Positions 21,774 to 34,000 of a DNA stretch of 64,000 nucleotides are shown one piece after another (the stretch's first letter is position 1; the number at the start of each line of letters is the position of its first letter). The stretch spans positions 217,492,419-217,556,418 of the forward strand of contig NC_089822.1 in the NCBI RefSeq assembly GCF_035046505.1, read 5' to 3'. The stretch comes from Tiliqua scincoides (Eukaryota; Chordata; Lepidosauria; Squamata; Scincidae). Made by a program: the position numbers and the translations under genes. The notes beneath the pieces were generated by a model that ran no database searches, had not been told where the DNA came from, and saw only the letters and a list, made by a program, of their open reading frames with translations.

Positions 21774-23473
21774 AAAGATTATCAATTATATTGAAGAAAA
21801 ACAAAAAACAAAACAAGCTATCATTAGAAAATATCTTAAACTGAAAGCCAGATAATTAAAAACAAGTTTCATTATGAAATATTCACAGCAGCAAACAATT
21901 AAAATTATTTCATAGCAATTGTTATAGTAAATAAATAAATTACATAAAAAGTTGAAACTCAATTTAAGTCAGTTAACAAAATTAAAAGAAGCAAAGTATA
22001 AACATAAAACTATTCTAATTGTCACACTGGATTTACTGTTATGGAATTCACAATTGTAATTACAGTACATTAGCAGGTTTTGAGGTAAGAGAAGTCCATA
22101 CTATGGGGATGAAAGAACCTATTTGTTTCTTTCAGCGTTGGGAAAACTGGGAGATGGTGTTTGCCTCTCTCCTTTACGATGTGGGAACTGATGGGTGTCC
22201 CCTGCATTCCTGCTGAGCTAGGATTTTAATGTATGAAGTAACAATGGCCATGTCATCTCTTCAGCCTTACCGTTTTGTGCTGATAAGCAAAAGGACACAA
22301 GAGTGCCTAATTACCTCCAGGTGTCTTTCTTACTTTGTGTTGATTACATCCTTGCATTTAATTCTCATGTAAACTTTGGCCAAAGCAATTTAAAGGATGC
22401 CTGTATCTCCTTTTTAAATGAGTAAGGAAACCAAATTATACGCTGTGGACATCACAAAGAGATCTAGATATGTGAATCTGCTAACATACGCATAACCATC
22501 CATGTTTTTTTAGTATGGCACCATTTTCTTCTCCATATTACTATGAAAATCATTTAAAATATTATGTTTTTTAATCTACAGGTTTCATTTGTCCTCTGCA
22601 GACCATTTGATGATCTTAGCAACATGCTATCATTATGTAATCTAATGTACATGTCAGTCCCTCATGTCAACAGAAACTGACATTAGTTGGGGATAATATC
22701 CTCTTGTTTGCTTTTGTTGTTCTGTGAATTTGTTTAGCCTGTATAAAATGCATTAGCTACTTTCAAGTACACAGCCATGACTTAAAACAAATGTTCAGCT
22801 ATATTCAGCATCAAGTTGTTTAGACTGTTGCCTAAAATAAGGCATATTGTGAGTATGGTCTAATTTGAAGTAGATTCTTTAAGAATCGGAACAAATACTT
22901 GAAGCACAATCTCATAAAGTCCAGACAAAGACATCACAATAGGGCTTAAGTTAGGACTAAATCCCATTCCATTGCTATTAAGGGCCTTTAGTAAAAACCA
23001 GTGTTTGTGATGCATATCATTGGTATTGGACCAAATTATTGGGAGGCCCCAATGTTCCCAATAATGAAACATCATACAATCATCCATTTACTATACCATA
23101 AGAGAATTCTGTCAAAACAGCATAAACTAAGCTGTTCACAATTATTTGTCCATACTCTTGAGGAACTGTTCCAGATTTGAAGTCAATTCCATCATGAGGT
23201 TCTACTACAGGCAGTTAACAAAAATCTAGCCATGTTAGCCACGTTATGACTATTTTCCTGGGCAAAATGTTCACCTGCTCTCACAAGAGGGTGCAGCTGA
23301 CTTCTTTTACACATCCAATCTCTTTGTTTGACTGAAATGGAAAGTGAATTTTAGATTAAATATTATTAGCAAGCAATGTCATATACGTAATGTTAACAGC
23401 AGATGCATACTTAGTCATATACCAAAGTGAAAATGAAATTGCTGGCAAAATTCCACCTAAACAGAAAGGCACT

Positions 23474-23892
23474 TTATCGCTGAGTTTCCAAACTTGGGGG
23501 TTTATACACAGGAACATTTTTCTCTCGAAGTGGTGGCAGGCCCTTGATTATATCAGCAGCTTTCTCTGCTACCATGATGGTTGGTGCATTTAAATTTCCA
23601 CTGACAACACTAGGCATTATTGAGGCATCAACAATCCTCAAGTTTTCTACTCCTATAACTTTGGTCTGGGGATCAACAACAGCAGTAGTGTCAGAACTCT
23701 GTCCCATTTTGCAGGTGCATGAAGGATGATAGGCACTATCAGCCTTTTGTCTTACAAAAGCATCTATTTCTTCATCAGACTGAACGTGACTTCCTGGTTG
23801 GACTTCAGGTCCACGGAATTTGTCAAAGGCTTCCTGAGCAAATATCTCTCTAGCCAACTTGACACACTGACGAAATTCCCAAACATCTATTT
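23474..23892 (-). CDS. CHDH: CHDH terminal coding exon 7
   Basis: The acceptor is TTTTTACAG before 23892, and the frame runs to TAA at 23476-23474. It encodes [20 protein letters not shown], the catalytic [10 protein letters not shown] block, [40 protein letters not shown] and the tail [13 protein letters not shown]. The ends VPVYKP and TQR are also those of human CHDH. I could not place the poly(A) site downstream. Confidence 0.95.
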
Positions 23893-26685
23893 CTGTAAAA
23901 AGGGAAAGAAAAATGTAATAGTTAGTAGTACTTCTGCATGCTCATTATACAATTATTCTGTTGCTGTCCTAACAACACAAATAAATGAAAGTATGAAAAG
24001 TCAAGGAAGAGGAAAAGCAGTTGAATATGAAAAGTGGACATTCAGCTTAATTATTTCCTGTGTATTCTTCACAATTATTCACAATAGCTGAATAATAATT
24101 CAGGTGCTGGAGCACAAATGAAAGAGGTGGAAAAACAAGGCACAGGTGCCTCTAGATTTACCTGTTGACAAATAGTTGGGCTCAAGGATGGGATGCTCCC
24201 TTGGGTCTGTACTTTTCAGTTTTAGCCAACCTTTGCTGGTACTCCTCATGGGGCCAACATGGACCTGCAACAACCCAAGAGAAGATCTGAACCATGCTGT
24301 TATGAAAGGGGAGGGTGAGTTCTAGAGACCACCTGCTGATCCAAGGCAGTAATGCCTAGTGCCAAGCACTCACTCCCTTCTCACTCCACTCTTCCAAACA
24401 GCTGAACCTGCAGCTTGGAGAAACTAGACCTGGCAGATCTAGTTCTCTGTCACCAGCCCAAGAGATCTGGTTCCCAGAGGGGTTCCCTGGGCAAAACCCC
24501 TCCCCAAGAGTGCTAATCAGGATTGTTAAAATGCTCTCGCTCTGACTGTAATACTTGCAGAGCGGGAGGCTGACAAATCCACTGATCCCAGAACACAGCA
24601 GAGGTTTTAAATAAAAAGGTTTTATTAACAGGTAGGAAAAACAATTTAACCCATTTCTGCCCATCCCACAGGTGCGTATATGCAACGTTGAGCAGAAATG
24701 GCTTAAACAGGCTTGGTTTCTGACAGGTTAACATCCCCTGAATGGTGCTGGCTCAGCAGGGAAGCCTCACACATGCAGGCCCTGCTGGGCTAGAGCCTGG
24801 ATTCCAATTTGGCCTAGCCTGATCTGAGGGGACAAGAGCTTCCAACGTCTGGAGTGGAGGACAGACCAACAGGAACAGAACCTGACACTCCTGACTGACA
24901 CTTGGTCCCTTTCTGTACCTGGGGGCTCTCCCAGCAGACTTTCACTCTGCTCACAAGAGAGTAGGCTCTCTCTGTCTTGCCCTGTAGGAAGTGCACTGAA
25001 AAGAGACAGAAAACCTCAGGCCTGGTGAGTTTTCCTCTCTTCCAATTGGCTGGCTCCCCCTGGAACCCGAAGCACCTCAGAACTGGAGGGAAAATCCTCC
25101 ACAGTGAAATACAGATTCATCACACATGCAATCTAGATATTTTTCTTGCCTTATTTTGTAAAATTGGCTTCTCCTTATAATTTGTTCTGACTGTATATTT
25201 GATGCAAGAATCAGTAGCAAGCCTAAAAGATCTCTCCTTCTGAAGACATCTAGTGTAATAACCTTGCACAATAGAAGCACACACTAAAGCCCAATTCTAT
25301 GAGATTTTTGCATTAGTGGAACACGTTTTCTGCTAGCACTGGCTGCTAAAAAGCAGCTATAAAACACTCCCAACAGTGCGCTGAGTAGCGTGCTGCCACA
25401 GCACTGATGGGAAGGCTGGAGCCTTCTTGCATGCGCCACCAGACGGCTGGCGACCTCCTGAGCAGGTAAGTCAGCAGGGGAGGCAGGAGGGATGGGAGGA
25501 ACGGGAATAGGGAGGCTGTGGGAGGGGGTGATTTTGTTGGCAATGATGTTCACCAAATCCCCTCCCGCGGCAGCCCCCCTTTTTCTCCTCAGACTTGCAC
25601 CAACGTCACAATGAACGGTGGCTCCTTCACCTAAAGAATGGGATGCCACACAGAAGATTTAGGAATCACCCAAACTCTTCTTGAGTTCAAGGTTATTAGC
25701 AGCAAAGAGAAGGACTAAGAAATTGACAGATCGCTGCATTTGTTGAAAAACAGCTATGCAAGGTAGACTGATATGTTACCATACAGCAGATAAAGATCTA
25801 AGGCTAAGAAGTAGAATTAGCTTTGCTGTTACAACTCCAAGGAGATCCATTGCTGGGTGGGAGGCTTATGAAATGGAGGAGTAAAGAGATTTAAATTTCC
25901 TTTTGTTCCAAAATCTCCCACTCTGCCTCCCCCCCTTCTGCTAGATACAGTGTGCTTGTTTTTGGCATGGCTGCAGTAGTGGAAAGGAGGGGAGAATAAT
26001 TAATGTGGTCACAAAGAAAATAACAGATAAAGTAATCACTATTGTTTCAGGATGCTAATGTGGAAGACTTCTAGTATGGATCATTACATATTGACACAAG
26101 ACAAAAAGAAGAAATTATTATAATTTCTCATTTAATTCTCCACCCACTGATGGAGCCATTCTAAAGGATTTATAAAGACAGTTTTTTATTACTTTGCAGA
26201 AGATAAACAGTGAAATTATTTGAGCACAATTTATGCTAGTTTTGAAAAGCAATTAAATATTTCTGGGGAGTGATGGATGTTCTTGAATCACTTACTTGGT
26301 AAGCTTCCATCTGTGAAGGAACACGCCCATGGTCAATCACTTGAGAAGGGAGAAAGTGGAATTGAATATCTGGGTGAGAAACTCCTGCTCGACTTCTGAT
26401 AAATCCACCGCTTTCTAAGTGGGCAGTGGCTCCTTCACCTGAAGAATGGGGAGCCACAGAGAAGATTTAGGAATCACACAAACTCTTCTTGAGTTTAAGG
26501 AAATTAAAGAGAAGGGCTAAAGAAATTGGCAGATTGTTGTATTTGTTCAATAATCGCTTTGCAGGCAGACTGATATTATGTTCCCATAGTGCAGATGGAG
26601 ATCCAAGGCTGAGAAGTAAAATTTGCTCAAGACTACCAAGGGTGTTCATCACTAAGGCACGATTTGATATAGGGACTTCCTATGA

Positions 26686-26752
<67 letters not shown>

Positions 26753-27249
26753 CCATTAAATCTCTTTAACAGGAGCTACTTGTGGCTTGCAAATATTTGT
26801 TAAGCCCCCTATAAAGATATATACCAAACAACCACAACTAAGAGATTAAAAACTCCTCCTGCAATAAAGTAGATAATTTCCCCATACCAGGTTCATTCTT
26901 GCATATACTACAATAAAGCCATAATGATACAATTGCTTAGTGAATCAAATATTAAGTTCATCTACAATGCCCAAATGTGCCTTATTTCACAAGATTAGTC
27001 ACTAATTTTTAATTTTAAAAGCCAACAATATTCACATCAAAGTCAGAACGGCATGACTGTGAATCATACCTGTACATTTCAAGAACCATTCAAGACCAAT
27101 CTTGATCATTTTAAGAGGTTTCTGTGCTCCATAGAGTGTTATAGGCTGAGTGCACTTCTGTTGAATGTACAGTTCTAAATGATCTTGAAGATTCTGACCA
27201 ACACCTGGTGGAAACGACAATAACATAAAACCAATCAACCAGCATACTC

Positions 27250-27283
<34 letters not shown>

Positions 27284-30200
27284 GACCCCACTGCAAGCAT
27301 GTCATGAATATGTCACCTCAGTACTATTAGCATAAGAAGTATAATAATGAGTGCACCAAGGGGTGTGTCTGGTTCTTCTTGGGCAGAGTTTTTGGGTGCA
27401 ACATCCTGCACGCTGAGCTCCATCGTCCACCATGGGCATCTGGCCTCACAAGTAGCCTGGAGCTAAAAGATCTACAAGAGTAACTGACCCAGGTGAGAGA
27501 TAGGGATTAATAGAGATAGCCAGCTAGCTTTATTATGTTATTGCTGATATATTTCCTAGATGTTTATGCCTCTAGCAATGTGCTGCCTTATGTAACCTTA
27601 TGTACTTATGTACAGTCAATGAAACAACTTGGTAAAAGAGATTTAATAAACTAAAATCTTTTACCAAGTTGTTTCATTGTCTGTTGGGGACAAAGGTTCA
27701 GAATCCTGCCTAGCTGTTTAGCAAGCTACCAAGTGCTCACTGAGGTCTAGTAACTTGAGGACTGAAGCTTTAATTGGAAAAAGAGCTCAGTGCCTGCAAG
27801 GGACAGAGTTAAGCTTAGAGGGTCTCAGTGTCCCTGGACTGAGGCACTGGCACATGCAGGGTGGTGGCAGTACTACTGGATGGGGAGGCCTTGAGGGCTT
27901 TAGGGTTCGAGAACCAAGAACTCTGAGCACCCCAAACCCCCCTAAGTTTATGACAAAGCAGAACCCTGCAAATTGGACAAGAGGTAGTTTTTGAAGTGGC
28001 AGTCCTTCCATATTTAACAGGGGAAAAGCAACTGTCCCAATTCACCCCCACCTCTCTTGCATAACAGTGTTTCTAGTCAGTGGCAGCATATGCCTCTGAG
28101 CCACCTGAACCTCCCACTGACTACTGTCTCTGCTCACACTTGCGTGCACACATCCCTGCTATAAAGGGCAGGTTGGCAAATGAGCAGACACCCATCCCAC
28201 CTTCCCTTTACTTAAGAAGATGCATGCAGTCCCCTGAGTCGGCACCAAATCTATTTGAAATGAATATGCACAGAGGATGCTGGGAACAGAGATCATGCTC
28301 ATTACAAGCAAAAGAGGGATGGAGTGGGGAGGCTGCATACACTGATCTTTGTAAGTGCAGAAAAGGGCAGGCAGGCAGGCTCCAAATAGACTCTCCCTGC
28401 CTGCTTGATGCTTTGTAAACATCACATACACAAGACGACATGATTTGAAGCTATGGCAGCTTTTTCTTTTTCTACTTCTTCCTCAAGTAGCATTAGAGGA
28501 AGAAGGAGGCAGCCACTGCTGTAATCTTCTTTTGACTTGTTTTGAGCAAACCAGAAAAGGATCAGAGCAGCCAATGCAGGGGCAGGCAGGTGAGGGTGGC
28601 ATACAGATGGGTTGGAGGCTCGCACCGCCCATCTAAGGATGCTGCTTCACATGAACACTTCAGGTGGCTTTCATGGTTGGGCCACTCCCTGTTCCCTGTA
28701 GCTGCTGATTGGTGTTTCTGTTGCTTCTTTTTAGATGATGAGCCCTTCTGGGACAGGAAACTGTTTATTTTGCTATCTAACAGCCCAATCCCATTGCGCT
28801 GGGATTGACATAGCGCCAAAACAGCTGCCGTGGCATCCTGCATGCAACAGGGTAGCTGCGATCCTTAGGGGAAGGGGACTTCCCCTGGGTAAGGTAAGCA
28901 GCCCTGCAATGGAGCTACTCGATTCTGCAGCAGAACCTTGGGCTGCCGTAGAATCAGGAGCCTCCATGCTGGGCCAGTGGCAGATGCAGATGACCAGAGC
29001 TCCTCGAGTTCCGCATCCCTCCCGTCCTGCTCCCTCCCCCGGCACGCCTCCTCCCTGCCCTCTCCTCACCTCCACCTTCCTCTCCGCCGCCCCGCAGTTC
29101 AGGTGACCATGGAGCAGCGTAGGTCCACTGGTGCTAGTTCAATGCCAGCCAGCACTTAGCTAGCACAGGCGCTAGACTGATGCTGAGCACTGCAGGCATG
29201 CCTAACGGCATGTCAGCAACACTAATCAACAACAATCATTAGTGTTGTTAGCAGCAACACTAATCAGTGGTTTGTTGAAAAGTGACATATATTTTTAATA
29301 ACAATAATAGTAATAATAACACATTCAGTCAGACCATTTTATTACATACAAACCTGGAAGGTTACAGACAACAGGAATTCCTAATTTTCTGAGATCATCT
29401 GCGTTTCCAACTCCAGAAAGCATAAGGAGTTGGGGAGAATTTATAGCACCTCCACTTAAAATAACTTCCTTACTAGCCAAAGCCTGAAATAAAAGAAAAA
29501 CTAATTGTAAAGAGACAGAAGGAAAATAGAATCCCAGCACAGGACAGCTGTGTCAGAGCTGTAGCTTTCAGCTTCCAATATTGCTTGCTCTACTTGCAAT
29601 AGATCTTTTGAAGTTCAGGCTGCTTGTCTGATATGACTATTTAACATTAATTGTTTCATCTCACTTTGAACAAGTTGTCTCCACCTGGATTACAGCAATA
29701 CAGGTATTTTTGAAGGCTAACTAAATACAGTAATTTCCTATGCTTTCATGTCATCTTCCTAAACTGTTTCAGTCATTCATTCATTCATTCATTGGATTTA
29801 TATGCCACCTTTCTGTCCTGCAAAGGGCACTCTAAATTTTCCAAATTCCAGTATTGAATCAAGGACTTCTGCTAGTTCTAAATGACATAATTTATGATGT
29901 TGTTTACCCTCTATCCCAGTGTTCCCAGGTGGGAAGATGGGACATTGGAAGAGGGGGCTGTGTGTTTGGAGAAGGATCCAAGTCTGCATTCTGCTTTCAC
30001 TTCCGAGCTGGAATGTATGAATTCCGAGCCATGCAAAATAACACCACGAGTATGCTGTGCTGTGCCTTATCTTGAGGAGATCTCCAACATGCCCCAAGCT
30101 ATGCTGCTGGTAATAACACGTTATAAAAAGTATGTTTCGTTTAAAAGCTTCCTCTTTATATAAGAAATTTTTTTTAAAAACTTACCTTTTTCTTTTCTCC

Positions 30201-30991
30201 ATTTTTAACATATTCAATGCCAATGGCTTTTGTCCCTTCAAACAAAATTCTTGTTACAAGTATGCCGACTTCTGCTGACAGGTTTGGGCGTGATAATGCA
30301 GGCCGAAGGTAACCACTAGCTGTGCTCCATCTTTGACCTACCAAAAAATACATTTTCATTTAACAAAAGCAGACACCAAAATATTCGTACCTCTTCCAGT
30401 GATATACAAGCAAAATTCTTATTGCTTTACTGCTGTCATGTACTTTTATTCTGTTTAAATTGTCACCCCAATCAGTGCTGTACCAGTCTGCAGGGGGGTC
30501 TGGAGCAAAGTCCTGCACTTGAGCCCTATGACATTCCCACAAGCTCCCTAATTGGGCTTTATTGTCTCCACCAGTCCACCAGAGTTGAGGGGTCAATCCA
30601 GCTGGGTAGGTTCCCTGAGAGTCTTAGGCGTTCGGCTTGTGCCCAACTTGGCCAACCCCTGGCATCACCCCAACCTCAGTTCAAGAGAAGGTGCTCCATT
30701 CACCCATCCACAGAAATAGTTTTCCACATAAAGATGATGATGATAATGATTACAGGCGTGTGCCACTTAACAACCGTTCGCTTAAGATCTGATTGCATAT
30801 ATGATGGTGGTCAAAGCACAATAAAAATGCTCTTAATGAGGCAATTGCATCTCCCATAGCCTACAGCAAAGTGTCTGTTTACACAACAAAGGCACTAGAT
30901 TGGACTGAATATTCACTTAATGACCTAATCGCATAACAGGGATCAGATAACATATCCCTGTCATTAAGTGGCGTACTCTCGTATTATTATT

Positions 30992-31035
<44 letters not shown>

Positions 31036-34000
31036 ACTGCTTTTCAACAAAAAGTGGTTCACAACAAGATCTCCCAGACAAAATATGCAAAAAGCTGCTA
31101 CCATGGTGAGTGAGGAGGGTGTGAAACATCCATATGCAGTCCTTGGAGTTCTACATCAGAATGTCTTATGTCAGAATGCCAGGTGCAAGGGAGGGCACCA
31201 GGATGCAGATCTCTTGTTATCTGGTGTGCTCCCTGGGACATTTGGTGGGGCCGCCGTGAGATACAGGAAGCTGGACTAGATGGGCCTATGGCCTGATCCA
31301 GTGGGGCTATTCTTATGTTCTTACGTGCAGTGCTTGGCCTAATCAATAGGGCCAAAGAGGCAACAGATGCCTTTTTGGCAATTGTGACACCCTTTGTATG
31401 TTACAGTATTTTCAAAATCCAGCTTCCAGAGTGAACAATTTTAAGCACCTATTCAGCAGAAAGCATTCCTTAGGTGCAGCTAGAGTTCTGTGGACTGAGT
31501 GAATAATAGTGTATAAACAAAAACAACTACATTAAAGAATTGCATGAAAACCAGATGGCTAAAAAAAGTCAAAGGTTATCCTAGAATGTATATAAATGGA
31601 ACAAGAGGCTGGCCATCGGAGCTAGCATTCCTTCTCAGTCAAATAATAATAATAATAATAATAAACAACTTTATTTCTATCCCGCCCTTCTCCCTAAAGG
31701 GACCCAAGTAAGGGTTTCCAGTAAACTAACAAATCAGTTCTAAGAAAGAGAATGTTGGCTACAGATTTGTTTTCAAAGTACAGCAAATCCTCACTTAAAG
31801 TTGTCAATAGGTTCTTGGAAACCACATTAAGCAAAATGACTTAAAATGAATCCAATTTTACCGTAGGCTAACTGATATACATAAACAAAAATTATGTTCC
31901 TACAGCATATTGCTGGTCACAAAAAACATCACCAAATTTCTAAATAAAGACCCAAAACACTTCTAATATTAAACACTGAACTAAATGTGAGATTTCTGGA
32001 CCACAGAAAATTCATACAGGCATGGAGAGAACATGCAAACTCCATACAGACAGTGGGCCTGGCCAGGAATCAATATTTTCTTCTCAACATCTTTATTACA
32101 AAACAACTTTGAACAAAATGACTTTACATGAGAGCTTATTGTAATACTCTTTTGGAGCATCTATTCCTATAACAGTGTCTTCTGGATTTGATACAGACAG
32201 GCTAGTAGTCAAAATGGGATACTTATCCCCCTCCCACCCCAATAAACAAAAGGGAAGTACATGAACGTAGATATTTCTTAGAGATGTCGTTTCAAAACTT
32301 TGTCAAAATGTTAAAAAAAACTCTAAGTAGTAATTCCCCCCACCCACCCAATAAAGAAAACTGCACATATGTCACTCCATTCTGCTGCTTGGATCATTCC
32401 ATTTACTGCATTAGGAACATCGAGAGAAAGAGGGAATTCTTAGTGGCACTGAATAAAACTTAGCAGTCATTTCCTCCCATGAACCAAACAAAAGACAGTG
32501 AGTTTTCATTTTCACAGTGAGTAATACCACCTCACTGAAATTCATGGAGAAGAAAGAAAGAGTTGAGCAAGAAGTCAAAAAGTTTAGAAACACAGCAAGT
32601 GGATGCTGCAGGCTTATGGTGTAATTGGGCATGATTACTCTGAAGACAGCCTCAAAGCATCCAAGGGGTTTTATTCCCAGGAACATACTGATAGGGTAAA
32701 ATAAGCTGGGAAAATGGCAGGGGGACACAAAAGGCTCAGTCCAAGCCTCTGCAACCCAGTAGCTTCATCTAGAACAGGGGTCTCCAAACCCCAGCCCGGG
32801 GGCCAGATATGGCCCATGGCGAGCCTCTATCTGGCCCGCGGCCAGCCTCTTGCCCCTGAAAACCTCTGGCCCACTTGGCCAAATATGATTGGAGATGTGC
32901 TCTGGTTGCATCTGGAGGGTGTTCTTAGAGCCAGAGAGGTTGAATGAATGAGCCCCTTCATTCATTCATTCACTGATCTAAGTTCCATCTCTAATTTATT
33001 CATATAAATTTTATATTTTTTTTCTGGCGCTCTACACCGTGCCAGATATTTGATGCAGCCCTCTGACCAAAAAGTTTGGAGACCCCTAATCTAGAACTTG
33101 TTTACTCAGAAGTTAAGCCCCACAGAAAGGAACTGAAAAAAACAGGAATAGAATAAAGGCCTCCACTAACCCCCCAGTAATTTATTACTTTGATTCAAAA
33201 CATGTTTACTTTGAAAACATAAAAATAAAAAGGAGAAACTGAAGAGCCAAAAAAAGAAGTGGGTAATGCAAACAAAGACACATTGAAAGCAAAGGAAGAG
33301 AAATACAAAAGGAGAAAAACTGGAACACAGAAAAGGGGGGGAGAATAGAGAGATGGGGAAAAAGAAAGGGAAAGACCCAAGATGAAAAACCGAACAGAAA
33401 AACATATACAAAAAAATAGGGCACATAGCACCTTTGTTCTGTGTCCAAAGAATAAAAACAAGCAAATCACCCATATTAGAAACTGCTTAGATGCTATCAC
33501 AATTTGTTGCAAGTCCCTTCCTGTTTTAGCTAGTTATACAAGTTGACAAGCCATGTTTCACAGGAGAGGGTCATATAAGGTACAAGCAGTTTAGTGGCTA
33601 CAGTTTTATACAAGATGGAACACTGGAGTTGGACTTAAACCTGGAAGACACAGATTCAAATCCCCACTCAGCTATGAACCTTCCTCGGTGAACTTGGGCC
33701 AGTTCATTTAAGGAAAGTGAATTAAATAAAAAGCACTGTAGCATTTTGATAGGACAGTGTTTTTCAACTCTTCTTTGTGTCGGAGGATGCTTTTCACATC
33801 AACTGACTTGCTACCAAACTCTTGTGAATTGGAGATGATACCAATGTATCTAGCATAGCGCATAGTTCATACAGAACTCTGGCCAATACTATTCAGGCCT
33901 GCTATTGCCCTGTTTGAACTGAATGCGACTCAGATAATATTCCTCTGCAGTTTTTACTACAGAAAAAGGTCAGCAGCAATGGGTAAACAGCCCTCCAGGA

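Larger units (their letters stand above)
13771..23473. other. Intergenic region between convergent CACNA1D and CHDH, plus CHDH 3'UTR
   Basis: It contains a tRNA-derived SINE remnant, a CR1 copy with a pogo insertion (15586-16440), a long MITE (18128-18672), a Harbinger-like element with a hAT insertion (20911-21773) and unique AT-rich sequence. The last part (about 22.2-23.47 kb) has no clear repeat and probably includes the CHDH 3'UTR. Confidence 0.6.
24265..26295. other. CHDH intron between exons 5 and 6
   Basis: It holds an LTR-like block (about 24380-25130), a GC-rich MITE-like stretch (about 25288-25605) and the duplicated exon 5 edge (25608-25830). Confidence 0.6.
27205..29353. other. 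CHDH intron between exons 3 and 4
   Basis: It contains a GT/GA microsatellite near 27250-27282, a 23-bp-arm hairpin at 27617-27680, family E sequence near 28.0 kb and 28.73 kb and a long MITE from 28781. No exon. Confidence 0.6.

Noticed and set aside
24380-25130. Possible retroviral or Gypsy LTR
   Set aside because: Kept only as a low-confidence fossil. I could not define end repeats or a target duplication, and no internal region is present.
30968-31279. Open frame with a run of Asn residues
   Set aside because: It is the AAT microsatellite read in one frame, followed by a CR1 tail.
31786-31900. Possible MITE beginning CAGCAAATCCTCACTTAAAG
   Set aside because: It resembles a known type of amniote repeat end, but I found no matching right end or duplication, so I did not list it as a feature.
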